A stretch of DNA of 64,000 bases from Cupriavidus pauculus. Lineage in GTDB: Bacteria > Pseudomonadota > Gammaproteobacteria > Burkholderiales > Burkholderiaceae. The notes under the pieces were generated by a model. That model ran no database searches. It was not told the DNA's origin and saw nothing but the letters and a program-made list of their open reading frames with translations. The stretch lies in the NCBI RefSeq assembly GCF_003854935.1, contig NZ_CP033970.1, forward strand, positions 992,001 through 1,056,000, in the 5' to 3' direction. Every line of letters starts with the position of its first letter. Position 1 is the first letter of the stretch. Shown one piece after another: positions 40,327 to 48,913 of this stretch. The translations under genes and the position numbers were made by a program.

Positions 40327-41331
40327 ATGAGCATCATCAACCAAACCTCGAAGGCGCGCAGACGCCTGCTGGCCGCTGGCGTGGCCATGGCCGCCGGCTT
40401 TGCCGTCATGACGGGCGCGCAGGCGCAGGGCAACTATCCGACCAAGCCGATCACGATGATCGTGCCGTTCTCGGCCGGTGGCACCACCGACATCCTGGCG
40501 CGTATCGTCAGCCTGCAACTGGGCAAGGCGCTGGGCCAGTCCGTGGTGGTGGACAACCGTCCGGGCGCCGGCGGCAACATCGGCGCGTCGCTGGCCGCCA
40601 AGGCCCCGGCCGACGGCTACACGCTGTTCATGGGCACCATCGGCACGCACGCGATCAACCAGTCGCTGTACTCGAAGCTGCCGTTCGACCCGGTCAAGGA
40701 TTTCGCGCCGATCACGCGCGTGGCCATGGTGCCGAACATCGTCGTGGTGAACCCGAAGGTGCCGGTCCACAACATCAAGGAACTGATCGCCTACGTGAAG
40801 GCGAACCCGGACAAGCTTTCGTACGGTTCGTCGGGCAGCGGTTCGTCGATGCACCTGTCGGGCGAGCTGTTCAACTCGATGACCGGTCTGCACATCCAGC
40901 ACATTCCGTACAAGGGCAGCGCCCCGGCCGTGAATGACCTGCTGGGCAACCAGATCGGCCTGATGTTCGACAACCTGCCGTCGTCGTACCCGCATGTGAA
41001 GGCTGGCAAGCTGCGCGCGCTGGCCGTGACGTCGGGCAAGCGCTCGCCGGCGCTGCCGGACGTGCCGACCGTGGCCGAAGCCGGCGTGCCGGGCTATGAA
41101 GCCACGTCGTGGTTCGCGCTGTACGCCACCGGCGGCACGCCGCAGCCGATCGTCGACCGCCTGAACGCCGAAGTGGTCAAGATCCTGGCCATGCCGGAAG
41201 TGAAGAAGCAGATGGCCGAGCAGGGCGCCGAAGCCAACCCCGAGAAGCCGGCCCAGCTGGCCGCGTTCATGAAGTCCGAGGCCGCCAAGTGGGCCAAGGT
41301 CGTGAAGGCGTCGGGCGCGACGGTGGACTGA
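40327..41331 (+). CDS. Bug/TctC family periplasmic solute-binding protein
   Basis: 334 residues. A signal peptide with twin Arg (ARRRLLAAGVAMAAGFAVM) is cleaved near AQA. The mature Bug-family domain has NYPTKPITMIVPFSAGGTTD, VVVDNRPGAGGNIGA, GYTLFMGTIGTHAIN, HIPYKGSAPAVNDLLGNQI and VPTVAEAGVPGYEATSWF. Bug proteins bind carboxylates and usually serve tripartite tricarboxylate transporters, but no tctAB genes are adjacent; orphans of this kind are numerous in Cupriavidus. ATG at 40327 is preceded by GGAG. A strong terminator follows. Confidence 0.93.
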   Translation: MSIINQTSKARRRLLAAGVAMAAGFAVMTGAQAQGNYPTKPITMIVPFSAGGTTDILARIVSLQLGKALGQSVVVDNRPGAGGNIGASLAAKAPADGYTLFMGTIGTHAINQSLYSKLPFDPVKDFAPITRVAMVPNIVVVNPKVPVHNIKELIAYVKANPDKLSYGSSGSGSSMHLSGELFNSMTGLHIQHIPYKGSAPAVNDLLGNQIGLMFDNLPSSYPHVKAGKLRALAVTSGKRSPALPDVPTVAEAGVPGYEATSWFALYATGGTPQPIVDRLNAEVVKILAMPEVKKQMAEQGAEANPEKPAQLAAFMKSEAAKWAKVVKASGATVD

Positions 41332-41357
41332 TCGCTCCCGCGTAGCTTGCTGTACTG

Positions 41358-41393
41358 AAACGGCCGCCGGGTGCCTTGCCCGGCGGCCGTTTT
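41358..41393 (+). terminator. Strong intrinsic terminator after the Bug gene
   Basis: A perfect 14-bp stem (AAACGGCCGCCGGG / CCCGGCGGCCGTTT) with a 7-nt loop and a short T-run lies 27 bp past the stop codon. Confidence 0.85.
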
Positions 41394-41414
41394 GCATTGG
41401 GCGCCGCGCCGGGG

Positions 41415-41447
41415 CGAAAAAAAAACCCGCGAGATCATCGCGGGTTT
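41415..41447 (-). terminator. Intrinsic terminator for the 71-residue protein gene
   Basis: On the minus strand AAACCCGCGA-TGATC-TCGCGGGTTT is followed by a run of T residues (A-run at 41417-41425 on the plus strand). It is 61 bp past the stop of the small leftward gene. Confidence 0.8.
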
Positions 41448-41508
41448 AAATCCCAGGTCCGTGGAGGACAGGAGGAGACAAGCGTTGGCGCCGTCGGCGG
41501 GTACCAGG

Positions 41509-41724
41509 TCAGAACAGGCTGTACTTGACGACCTGTTCTTCCACGCCGACAAAGCGCACCAGCTGCCGCAGGCCGCTGGCGTATTCCTTGATGTGATGGC
41601 CGTCCGGGGTATCCGGCAGCCGGTAATAAATCGGCGCCGCACCGGCACGGGCGCGCGCCGCACTGACGGAGGCGGAGATATCGCCCGCCGACGTGCCTTC
41701 GGAAATTTCCGGTCTTGCGTTCAT
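41509..41724 (-). CDS. Small protein of unknown function
   Basis: 71 residues starting MNARPEISEGTSAGDISASV, with no signal peptide. The C-terminal half (APIYYRLPDTPDGHHIKEYA, LRQLVRFVGVEEQVVKYSLF) has a hydrophobic, ordered character, while the first 25 residues look disordered. GGGAG precedes the ATG, and a dedicated terminator follows, so the gene appears real and monocistronic. I recognise no family. Confidence 0.65.
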   Translation of the reverse strand: MNARPEISEGTSAGDISASVSAARARAGAAPIYYRLPDTPDGHHIKEYASGLRQLVRFVGVEEQVVKYSLF

Positions 41725-42068
41725 CGACGACTCCCTTGAGACGCATGGCGCTGAACGTTGGGCCGGCAAACAAAAGGCGCGCGCATGCGGGTAACAATGT
41801 CTGGAATGTATTGCAGGCGGTCGCGAAAAGCCATTTCGATTTTTTTAAATCAGTTTCAGGACAATTGACTTTCTTGTCATATTTCAGAATTCCACCGTGG
41901 CGGTCGATATCGGAAGGTGTCTCCCCTTCGTGGCCAGCCGCTCGGCGCGTCCAAGGGGTTAACGGCATGACGGGCCCCGACTTGCGGGTTACCATAGCGC
42001 CACCCTGAACATTCCCGGCACTAGGCAGCAATCTCCATGCCAACCGGGCTCACTGGACGCTCCGGCGA
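41725..42068. other. Intergenic region, partly AT-rich
   Basis: 344 bp between divergent genes. The segment 41830-41900 is clearly AT-rich for this genome and includes TGAC-TTTCTT-GTCA, a small inverted repeat. It probably holds the promoters of the 71-residue protein and the PadR gene, but I could not fix -10/-35 elements with confidence. Confidence 0.5.
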
Positions 42069-42644
42069 ATGTCGACCCAGCACGCGCTCCTGATTTCCCT
42101 GATCGAAAAGCCATCGTCGGGCTACGACCTGGCGCGCCGGTTCGACAAGTCCATCGGCTACTTCTGGCACGCCACGCACCAGCAGATCTACCGCGAACTG
42201 GGCCGCATGGCCGAACTGGGCTGGATCTCGGCCGAAGACCCCGCGCGCGAGGCGCCGGTGGCCGAGCCGGCGGACGCCGCCGGCGGCAGCGAGAAGAAGA
42301 GCCGCAAGAAGGTGTACTACGTGCTGCCGGCCGGCCGCGAGGAACTGGTGCGATGGGTGCTGGCGCCCGGTGCCGGGCTGGACCAGCGTGAGGAAATTCT
42401 GGTCAAGCTACGTGCAGATGCTGCAATCGGGCCGCTGGGGCTGGACCAGGAAATGCTGCGGCTGATCGCGCTGCACGAGGAGCGGCTGGCGCTCTACCGG
42501 CGCATCGAAAGCAAGGATTTCGCGGGGACGCTGGACCGGCGCCAGCAGATCCAGTACGCGCTGCTGATGCGCGGCATCCGGTTCCAGGAGGACTGGGTGA
42601 AGTGGGGGCGGGAACTGCTGCCGATGCTGCGTAAGCCCGGCTGA
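42069..42644 (+). CDS. PadR family transcriptional regulator
   Basis: 191 residues. An N-terminal winged helix (HALLISLIEKPSSGYDLARRF, YFWHATHQQIYRELGRMAEL) is followed by a lysine-rich wing (SEKKSRKKVYYVLPAGREEL) and a C-terminal four-helix dimer region of the vir-like PadR type (LALYRRIESKDFAGTLDRRQ). PadR proteins repress detoxification or efflux genes and respond to phenolic or xenobiotic ligands. The nearest target is uncertain; it is convergent with the nitronate monooxygenase gene. Confidence 0.9.
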   Translation: MSTQHALLISLIEKPSSGYDLARRFDKSIGYFWHATHQQIYRELGRMAELGWISAEDPAREAPVAEPADAAGGSEKKSRKKVYYVLPAGREELVRWVLAPGAGLDQREEILVKLRADAAIGPLGLDQEMLRLIALHEERLALYRRIESKDFAGTLDRRQQIQYALLMRGIRFQEDWVKWGRELLPMLRKPG

Positions 42645-42706
42645 GACCGGGTGGGGCTGGCGCCCGCCGCCGGCATGGCCGGCGCGGGCAAGCGAGTGAG
42701 CGGGGA

Positions 42707-43696
42707 TCAGGCCACGCTGGCGGCGCGGGCGGCCGCTTCGGCCGGGGCCAGGCCCAGGCGGCGGCGGGCCAGCGCGTACTCTTCCACAAACCGGCGCACC
42801 AGCTCGGCGGCCGGCACCACGCGCTTGATGGCGCCCACGCCCTGGCCGGCACCCCAGATATCCTTCCACGGCTTGACGCGGGTCGAGCCAAAGTTCATGG
42901 CCGAGGCGTCCGACGTCGGCAGCGCCTCCGGGTCCAGGCCCGACCGCACGATGCTTTCGCGCAGGTAGTTGCCGTGCACCCCGGTGAACAGGTTCGAGTA
43001 GATGATGTCGTCGGCCGTGCTGTCGACGATCATCTGCTTGTAGGCGTCCTGGGCGTTGGCTTCCAGCGTGGCGATGAAGGCCGAGCCGATGTAGGCCAGG
43101 TCGGCGCCGGCGGCCTGCGCGGCCAGCACCGCGTCGCCGCTGGCAATGGCGCCCGACAGCAGCAGCGGGCCATCGAACCATTCGCGGATCTCGTGCAGCA
43201 GCGCAAACGGCGACAGCGTGCCGGCATGGCCGCCCGCGCCGGCTGCCACGGCGATCAGGCCGTCGGCACCCTTCTCGATCGCCTTGCGGGCGAACTTGTT
43301 GTTGATCACGTCGTGCAGCACGATGCCGCCGTAGCCGTGCACGGCGTCGTTGACCTCCGCGCGCGCGCCCAGCGACGTGATCACGATCGGCACCTTGTAG
43401 CGCACGCACTGTTCCAGGTCGTGTTCGAGGCGGTCGTTCGACTTGTGCACGATCTGGTTCACCGCGAACGGCGCGGCGGGACGGTCCGGGTGCTTGGCGT
43501 CGTGCTCGCCCAGTTCGGTCGTGATGCGGTCCAGCCATTCCGACAGCTTCTCGGCCGGCCGGGCGTTCAGGGCCGGGAACGAGCCGACCACGCCGGCCTT
43601 GCACTGGGCAATCACGAGGTCCGGGTTGGAAATGATGAACAGCGGCGAGCAGACGGCCGGCAGCGACAGGTTTTGCAGCAGGGCGGGAATGGCCAT
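42707..43696 (-). CDS. Nitronate monooxygenase
   Basis: 329 residues, FMN-dependent TIM barrel of the NMO/2-nitropropane dioxygenase family. Features: PLFIISNPDLVIAQCKAGVVG, VPIVITSLG, LIAVAAGAGGHAGTLSPFAL with the catalytic-type His, LLLSGAIASGDAVLAAQAAGA and YIGSAFIATLEANAQDAYK. It oxidises alkyl nitronates such as propionate-3-nitronate, a plant and fungal toxin. ATG at 43696 is chosen; an upstream in-frame start is poorer. A perfect ATGCAAC/GTTGCAT palindrome lies 39-54 bp upstream. Confidence 0.92.
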   Translation of the reverse strand: MAIPALLQNLSLPAVCSPLFIISNPDLVIAQCKAGVVGSFPALNARPAEKLSEWLDRITTELGEHDAKHPDRPAAPFAVNQIVHKSNDRLEHDLEQCVRYKVPIVITSLGARAEVNDAVHGYGGIVLHDVINNKFARKAIEKGADGLIAVAAGAGGHAGTLSPFALLHEIREWFDGPLLLSGAIASGDAVLAAQAAGADLAYIGSAFIATLEANAQDAYKQMIVDSTADDIIYSNLFTGVHGNYLRESIVRSGLDPEALPTSDASAMNFGSTRVKPWKDIWGAGQGVGAIKRVVPAAELVRRFVEEYALARRRLGLAPAEAAARAASVA

Positions 43697-43726
43697 GACG
43701 GTTCCTTCGGGGTCACATCGGAGCGA

Positions 43727-43750
43727 ATGCAACTATGCAACCAGTTGCAT
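43727..43750. promoter_or_regulatory. Operator candidate upstream of nitronate monooxygenase
   Basis: ATGCAAC (43727-43733) is repeated at 43735-43741, and the second copy forms a perfect palindrome ATGCAAC-CA-GTTGCAT (43735-43750). A dimeric repressor site over the promoter would explain the arrangement. The regulator is not identified; the PadR protein is one candidate. Confidence 0.5.
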
Positions 43751-43884
43751 GATGGCTGGCAAGGTATCACGGTGCCGGCGCATCGTGCAACTCGTTGGCA
43801 AGACATTTCCGCGCGGGCGTCCGGCTGCCAGTGGCGCTTTGTCTACAATGAGCGGATTGCGACGCGCCAAGCAGGAGATCAGTG

Positions 43885-44949
43885 GTGACTCACCCCGCGA
43901 CCGACGGTGTCCCGGCCAACGGGCCGAAGCCGGTGTCCGACGACCTGTTCGACGCCGACCTGGCGGCGTGGTATGGCCAGCCCGAACGCGCGTTCGATGG
44001 CTGGCTGGCGCACCATGGTTTCCGGCCCGGCACGGCCGTCGTCTACCGGGCGATGTGGGGCAAGCTGCTGCGCTGGTCGGGCGAGCAGGGCCTGCCGCCG
44101 CTGAAATGGTCGGCGGCCCAGATCGGCGCGTTTCTGGACGCCCAGGACCTGCACAAGCGCCATCGCTATCGCTACGCCAGATTGATAGAGCGCATCTTCC
44201 ACCACCTGGCCTCGCTGCAGCAGAACCTGCACAACCCGGCCAGCCAGGCCGTGAAGTCGCATCTGGCCGAGGGCGAGAACGATCCGACCGCCTTCCTGCT
44301 GCCCGGCGAGCGTGACCTGCTGGTGGCGCGCATCCTCGCGCCGGGGCTGCCGGCCGAGCGGGACGGCAAGGCTGGCAAGGATGGCATTTCGCCGACGGCG
44401 TGGAAGCGCGCGCGTGACGTGGCGCTGCTGGCCGTGCTGCTGGGCGGCGGGCTCAAGGTGGCCGAGGTGCGCGCGTTGCGCATCGAGTCCATCAAACGGG
44501 TCAACGACGGTGCCATGTCGATCCGCATGGTCCGGCCCGACAACGGCCGCGCGTACACGGTGCCGCTGTTCGGCTTTGCCCGCGCGCCGCTGCGCCAGTG
44601 GCTGGCCCTGCGGGCGGCCGCTGATACGCTTGGCGACCTGGTCTTCCCGGCCATGGCCAACGGCCGGCCCATGCACGCGGCGTCGGTCTATCGGCGGGTC
44701 GAAATCCTGCTGGAGGAAGCCGGCGTGCTGGCCGGCCGCAGCGAGCGAGCATCGCCGCAGACGCTGCGCAATACGTGCGGTGCGATGCACTTCGATGCCG
44801 GCGCAACGCCGGCCGCCGTGGCGCAACTGCTGGGCATGCGCGACCTGGAATCGGGCTGGCGGCTCCATGCGGCCTACGAAGCCTGGCAGGCGCGGGCTGG
44901 CCTGCCGCTGATGGCCCGGCAGCCCGAACGGACCGGGCGGGAAATGTAG
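43885..44949 (+). CDS. Degenerate tyrosine recombinase-family protein
   Basis: About 354 residues from GTG 43885 (GGAG 8 nt upstream; GTG 43882 also possible). An N-terminal SAM-like core-binding domain (FDGWLAHHGFRPGTAVVYRA, AQIGAFLDAQDLHKRHRYRY) and a C-terminal integrase-like domain are visible. The catalytic set is eroded: the first Arg in GGGLKVAEVRAL is Lys, the HxLR motif reads QTLR, LGH reads LGM, and no Tyr is at the expected distance (the nearest is in LHAAYEAW). It may be a DNA-binding relative without recombinase activity. There are no transposon ends or attachment sites nearby. Confidence 0.75.
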   Translation: MTHPATDGVPANGPKPVSDDLFDADLAAWYGQPERAFDGWLAHHGFRPGTAVVYRAMWGKLLRWSGEQGLPPLKWSAAQIGAFLDAQDLHKRHRYRYARLIERIFHHLASLQQNLHNPASQAVKSHLAEGENDPTAFLLPGERDLLVARILAPGLPAERDGKAGKDGISPTAWKRARDVALLAVLLGGGLKVAEVRALRIESIKRVNDGAMSIRMVRPDNGRAYTVPLFGFARAPLRQWLALRAAADTLGDLVFPAMANGRPMHAASVYRRVEILLEEAGVLAGRSERASPQTLRNTCGAMHFDAGATPAAVAQLLGMRDLESGWRLHAAYEAWQARAGLPLMARQPERTGREM

Positions 44950-45054
44950 ACGACCGTACAAACGGACGAGGCGGTCGTAATATCGCTCGGTTAAGATGGG
45001 TGCCGGCCGGCCATTTGCCGCCGGCACCGACACAAATCCGATCTCAATATCTCC

Positions 45055-46074
45055 ATGGCTCAAACCCTATTGCTCACTGGCGCAACCGGATATATCGCTT
45101 CCCACACCTGGCTGGCGCTTCATGCCGCTGGCTATCAGGTGATCGGGCTCGATAATCTTTGCAACAGTAACCGCGAGGTCGTGAACCGCCTGGCCCGCAT
45201 TACCGGCACCACGCCCCAATTTGTCGAGGGTGACGTGCGCGACCGCGCGCTGCTGGACCGCCTGTTTGCCGAGCACGACATCACGGGCGCCATCCATTTC
45301 GCGGCGCTCAAGGCCGTGGGGGAATCGGTCAGCCAGCCGCTGGCGTATTACGGTAACAATCTCGAAGGGATGATTACGCTGTGCAGCGCCATTCAGGCGG
45401 CCGGCGTCAAGCAGCTGGTCTTCAGTTCGTCGGCCACCGTGTATGGCAATCCGCATACCGTGCCGATTCTGGAAGATTTCCCGCTGTCGGCCACGAATCC
45501 CTACGGCCAGACCAAACTGATGGGCGAGCAGATCCTGCGCGATCTCGAAAAATCGGATCCGGAATGGCGCATCGCGTTTTTGCGATATTTCAATCCGGTC
45601 GGCGCGCATGAAAGCGGGCTGATCGGCGAAGACCCGGGCGGTATTCCGAACAACCTGATGCCTTACGTGGCCCAGGTGGCCGGCGGGCGCCGGGAAAAAC
45701 TCAGTGTTTATGGCGACGACTACCCAACCGTGGACGGCACCGGCGTGCGCGACTACATCCACGTCTGCGACCTCGCCGACGGCCACGTGGCGGCGCTGAA
45801 CTACCTGCGCGACCACACCGGCGGCGTCACGGTCAACCTCGGCACAGGCCGTGGCTACAGCGTCCTGGAGGTAGTGAAGGCCTACGAACGTGCCAGCGGT
45901 CGCCCGGTGCCGTACCAGATCGTCGACCGGCGGCCCGGCGATATCGCGTCGTGCTACGCCGATCCGTCGCTGGCCCAGTCGCTGCTCGGGTGGCGTGCCC
46001 GGCACGACCTCGACCGCATGTGCGAGGATTCCTGGCGCTGGCAGTCGATGAATCCGATGGGGTTTGCGAACTGA
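45055..46074 (+). CDS. galE: UDP-glucose 4-epimerase
   Basis: 339 residues, an extended SDR. NAD motif TGATGYIASHT, the Ser/Thr segment VFSSSATVYG, catalytic Tyr and Lys in NPYGQTK (about 150), and RYFNPVGAHESG plus VRDYIHVCDLADGHV are all standard GalE. It interconverts UDP-glucose and UDP-galactose for polysaccharide and LPS synthesis. The third Gly of the nucleotide motif is Ala (GATGYIA), which is tolerated in the family. It is followed by a bidirectional terminator. Confidence 0.95.
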   Translation: MAQTLLLTGATGYIASHTWLALHAAGYQVIGLDNLCNSNREVVNRLARITGTTPQFVEGDVRDRALLDRLFAEHDITGAIHFAALKAVGESVSQPLAYYGNNLEGMITLCSAIQAAGVKQLVFSSSATVYGNPHTVPILEDFPLSATNPYGQTKLMGEQILRDLEKSDPEWRIAFLRYFNPVGAHESGLIGEDPGGIPNNLMPYVAQVAGGRREKLSVYGDDYPTVDGTGVRDYIHVCDLADGHVAALNYLRDHTGGVTVNLGTGRGYSVLEVVKAYERASGRPVPYQIVDRRPGDIASCYADPSLAQSLLGWRARHDLDRMCEDSWRWQSMNPMGFAN

Positions 46075-46091
46075 ATCGACGCAGCCAATAA

Positions 46092-46121
46092 AAAAACCGG
46101 GCCGAAGCCCGGTTTTTTTTT
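46092..46121. terminator. Bidirectional terminator between galE and the H-NS gene
   Basis: AAAAACCGGGC-CGAA-GCCCGGTTTTT is flanked by A-run on the left and T-run on the right, so it can end transcripts from both strands. galE and the H-NS family gene are convergent here. Confidence 0.9.
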
Positions 46122-46142
46122 GATCCCGCGTGGCGGCGGAGA

Positions 46143-46454
46143 TCAGCGAATCAGAAAGTCTTCCATCGACTTGCCGTTGGCCAGGGCCTGGGTCAGCCAG
46201 CCCGGGCGCTTGCCGCGGCCCGTCCAGGTATTGCCGGCGCTGTCGCGGTAACGGACCGGCACCTTGCGGGCCACCGGCGCCTTCTTGCCGGCCGCGGCCT
46301 TGCCGCCAAATCCCAGGTCTTCGGCGGTCAGGCCAAATTGTTCGATTTTCTCGCGAATCTCGGCGATCACGGACGCTTGTTCGCGTGCCTTGATCTCTTC
46401 GGCCTGCTTCTGCAGTTCGCTGATTTTCTGAACGATTTCCTGATATGTCGCCAT
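46143..46454 (-). CDS. H-NS family nucleoid protein
   Basis: 103 residues. An N-terminal coiled-coil oligomerisation helix (EIVQKISELQKQAEEIKARE) is joined by a flexible Ala/Gly/Lys linker (FGGKAAAGKKAP) to the C-terminal DNA-binding domain with core motif TWTGRGKRPGW, followed by LTQALANGKSMEDFLI. H-NS proteins silence AT-rich and foreign DNA. ATG at 46454 is supported by a downstream-facing promoter at 46502-46530. The gene is monocistronic and convergent with galE. Confidence 0.94.
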   Translation of the reverse strand: MATYQEIVQKISELQKQAEEIKAREQASVIAEIREKIEQFGLTAEDLGFGGKAAAGKKAPVARKVPVRYRDSAGNTWTGRGKRPGWLTQALANGKSMEDFLIR

Positions 46455-46501
46455 TTGTATCCCTCGATTTACTGGTGGGTCCGTGAATTGACGCAAAGCA
46501 T

Positions 46502-46530
46502 TTTATAACCATAGACGGCCGGCCTGCAAA
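46502..46530 (-). promoter_or_regulatory. Promoter of the H-NS family gene
   Basis: On the minus strand TTTGCA (46530-46525), 17-bp spacer and TATAAA (46507-46502) form a good sigma-70 promoter about 48 bp upstream of the start codon, within an AT-rich segment, as expected for autoregulation. Confidence 0.6.
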
Positions 46531-46894
46531 TGCTTTAAGGCGCCAGACCCGCATTTTGCGAAAATTCTCAATAACGAAGAATTACTGAACTTATATCGGA
46601 CGACAAAGTCAGCCAGGGCGAGCGCAAAATGCGCGGCCCATTCCGCAAGCGCGCGTCCCATGGGGCGCCAGCCTTGCGGTGCCGGTACGGGCCGCCGCCA
46701 TCAGACAATTCCGCCATTCGCCATTGGCCGGGCCGCCATTCAAAGCGCGGATTCAGCAGGCGCTGAATACAGTCTTCAAGGATTTTCATTACCGCCGGGG
46801 CAAATGGCGCGTTGGCGCGGCAGCGGTGTTTAATCGGGCTGGCGCGAATCCAAGTGCATCACGCGCCATACCCGAAATCGATTTGCCGCGCAAC

Positions 46895-46922
46895 TCAAGT
46901 AAGGTTGCCAGCCGACCGTTAT
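46895..46922 (+). promoter_or_regulatory. Possible sigma-28 (FliA) promoter for a chemoreceptor gene
   Basis: TCAAGTAA (46895-46902) and ACCGTTAT (46915-46922) resemble the flagellar sigma-28 elements TAAAGTTT and GCCGATAA with a 12-bp spacer. It is about 90 bp upstream of the chemoreceptor start. The match is imperfect. Confidence 0.35.
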
Positions 46923-47010
46923 CGAGTCCTGAGCAGGCCGTACGGGGTGTCGGTCTGCCGGACCGGGGCAGGGGAGTGGCTCCGGGTTATCTCCTAATGG
47001 TCAGCACATC

Positions 47011-48768
47011 ATGTCCTTTCACCAGAATATCCAGATCAAGACCCTCCTGCGGGGCGCCATGGCCTTGCTCGGGGCCATCCTGCTGCTTGTGGGCGGCGCG
47101 GGACTGCATGGGATGTCCCAGTCCAATGATGCGCTGAGGGAGACCTACACGAACCAGCTGGCGTCGTCGCAGGCGCTGGCCGAGGCCATGGTCGGCACCA
47201 CCCGCCTGCGCCTGGCGCTGGACCGCACCGTCATGCCGGGTAGCGAGGGCGACGACATGCAGAAGCACGTCGACCGCTCCAAGACGTTCATCGAATCGTC
47301 CGAGCGCGGCTGGAAGCGCTACATGGCCCTGCCGCAGAACGACGAGGAAAAGGTGCTGTCCAGCGCGCTGGCCGCCAAGCGCCAGGACTTCTTCGAGAAA
47401 GGCGTGGCCAGGTGGCAGCAGGCGCTGACCGCCGGCAACCGTGAAGAATCGCTGAAGCTGGCGCGCGACGTGATGCCCGAGCTGCAGCGCAGCATGGCCT
47501 CCGCGCACGACAAGCTCGAAAAATTCCAGATGGAAGCGGCCAGGACGAGCTTCGAGACGGCCCAGTCGCGCTTCGAGACGATCCGGATGATGGCGATCGT
47601 GCTGATCGTCGCCGGCATCGCCATTGCCATCGGCGCGGCCGTGATGCTCCACCGCGCCATCGTGCGCCCCGTGGAAGAGGCGCTGACCGTGTTCGAGCGC
47701 ATGGCCGGCGGCGACCTGACGTCGCACATCAGCAGCATGTCGAAGAACGAGATTGGCCGGATGATGCAGGCGCTGGCGAAGATGCAGGACAGCCTGTCCG
47801 GCATCGTGTCCGAAGTGCGCGGCGGGACCGATTCGATCGCGTCCGCCACCAAGCAGATCGCCGCGGGCAACACCGACCTCTCGCAGCGCACCGAGGAACA
47901 GGCCGCGTCGCTGGAGCAGACCGCCGCGAGCATGGAGGAACTGACCACGGTCGTGCGGCAGAACGCCGACAACGCGCGCCAGGCCGGCATGCTGGCCGGC
48001 GAGGCGTCGCAGATCGCCATGAAGGGCGGCGACGTGGTGGGCCGCGTGGTGGACACGATGAACGAGATCAACGGCGCGTCGCGCAAGGTGGTGGAGATCA
48101 TCGGCGTGATAGAGGGTATCGCGTTCCAGACCAACATCCTGGCGCTGAACGCGGCCGTGGAAGCGGCCCGCGCCGGCGAGCAGGGCCGTGGCTTTGCCGT
48201 GGTGGCGGGCGAGGTGCGCAGCCTGGCGCAGCGCAGCGCCAACGCCGCCAAGGAAATCGAATCGCTGATCAGTGAGTCCGGCCAGCGCGTGGAAAGCGGC
48301 ACGAAGCTCGTGGCCGAGGCCGGCCAGACGATGGGCGAGATCGTGCAGGCCGTGCGCCGCGTGACGGACATCATGAACGAGATCAGCGCGGCGTCGCAGG
48401 AGCAGACCACCGGCATCGAGCAGGTGAACCAGGCCGTGTCGCAGATGGACCAGGTAACGCAGCAGAACGCGGCGCTGGTGGAAGAAGCCGCCGCCGCGGC
48501 CGGCGCGCTGGAAGAACAGGCGCAGAAGCTGAAGAGCGTGGTGTCGGTGTTCTCGCTGGCATCCGACGGCGGCGCGACGCGCCAGCTTGCTGCCCCGGCC
48601 CGTCCGGCCCCGGCCCCCGCCCCGGCCGCCCCGGCTGCCAAGGCACCGGCCCGCCCGGCCGCCAAGCGTCAGCCCGTGGTCCGCACGGCCCGCGAGCCCA
48701 AGCTGCTGCGTCCCGCGATGAACCAGCCGGGCGGCGGATCGGCCGACGACGACTGGGCTGCCTTCTGA
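47011..48768 (+). CDS. Methyl-accepting chemotaxis protein with C-terminal tether peptide
   Basis: 585 residues. Membrane helix 1 (about 14-34), a periplasmic helical ligand domain of the four-helix-bundle type ([20 protein letters not shown]...), membrane helix 2 (about 190-212, [20 protein letters not shown]), a HAMP domain ([14 protein letters not shown]) and a cytoplasmic signalling domain with the hairpin [18 protein letters not shown]. An Ala/Pro-rich linker leads to the C-terminal DDDWAAF, resembling the CheR-binding NWETF pentapeptide. It signals to CheA through CheW. The gene stands alone, with a possible sigma-28 promoter upstream. Confidence 0.92.
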   Translation: MSFHQNIQIKTLLRGAMALLGAILLLVGGAGLHGMSQSNDALRETYTNQLASSQALAEAMVGTTRLRLALDRTVMPGSEGDDMQKHVDRSKTFIESSERGWKRYMALPQNDEEKVLSSALAAKRQDFFEKGVARWQQALTAGNREESLKLARDVMPELQRSMASAHDKLEKFQMEAARTSFETAQSRFETIRMMAIVLIVAGIAIAIGAAVMLHRAIVRPVEEALTVFERMAGGDLTSHISSMSKNEIGRMMQALAKMQDSLSGIVSEVRGGTDSIASATKQIAAGNTDLSQRTEEQAASLEQTAASMEELTTVVRQNADNARQAGMLAGEASQIAMKGGDVVGRVVDTMNEINGASRKVVEIIGVIEGIAFQTNILALNAAVEAARAGEQGRGFAVVAGEVRSLAQRSANAAKEIESLISESGQRVESGTKLVAEAGQTMGEIVQAVRRVTDIMNEISAASQEQTTGIEQVNQAVSQMDQVTQQNAALVEEAAAAAGALEEQAQKLKSVVSVFSLASDGGATRQLAAPARPAPAPAPAAPAAKAPARPAAKRQPVVRTAREPKLLRPAMNQPGGGSADDDWAAF

Positions 48769-48913
48769 TTGTTTCCGGACCGATACAAGACAGGACAGAC
48801 TGCCACGCGGTTCCAGGTTCACAGCACGCGCGCGGGATGCCATGATGCGGGGTTTTTCCCATCCCGCATCTTGTTGTCCGCCGCGCCGCTGCCGTCATTC
48901 TTCGCGCCCCCCG

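Larger units (their letters stand above)
46455..47010. other. Intergenic region between the H-NS gene and a chemoreceptor gene
   Basis: 556 bp. The left third (46500-46640) is AT-rich for this genome and holds the H-NS promoter. A sigma-28-like element lies at 46895-46922. Open frames across it show no recognisable protein, so I see no supported gene here. Confidence 0.6.

Noticed and set aside
43885-44949. Integrase of a genomic island
   Set aside because: No tRNA target, flanking direct repeats, or cargo of foreign composition was seen, and the catalytic residues are missing.
46568-46789. Small minus-strand open frame in the gap before the first chemoreceptor
   Set aside because: It lacks a good ribosome site and its translation (rich in Arg, Trp and Pro) has no recognisable pattern.
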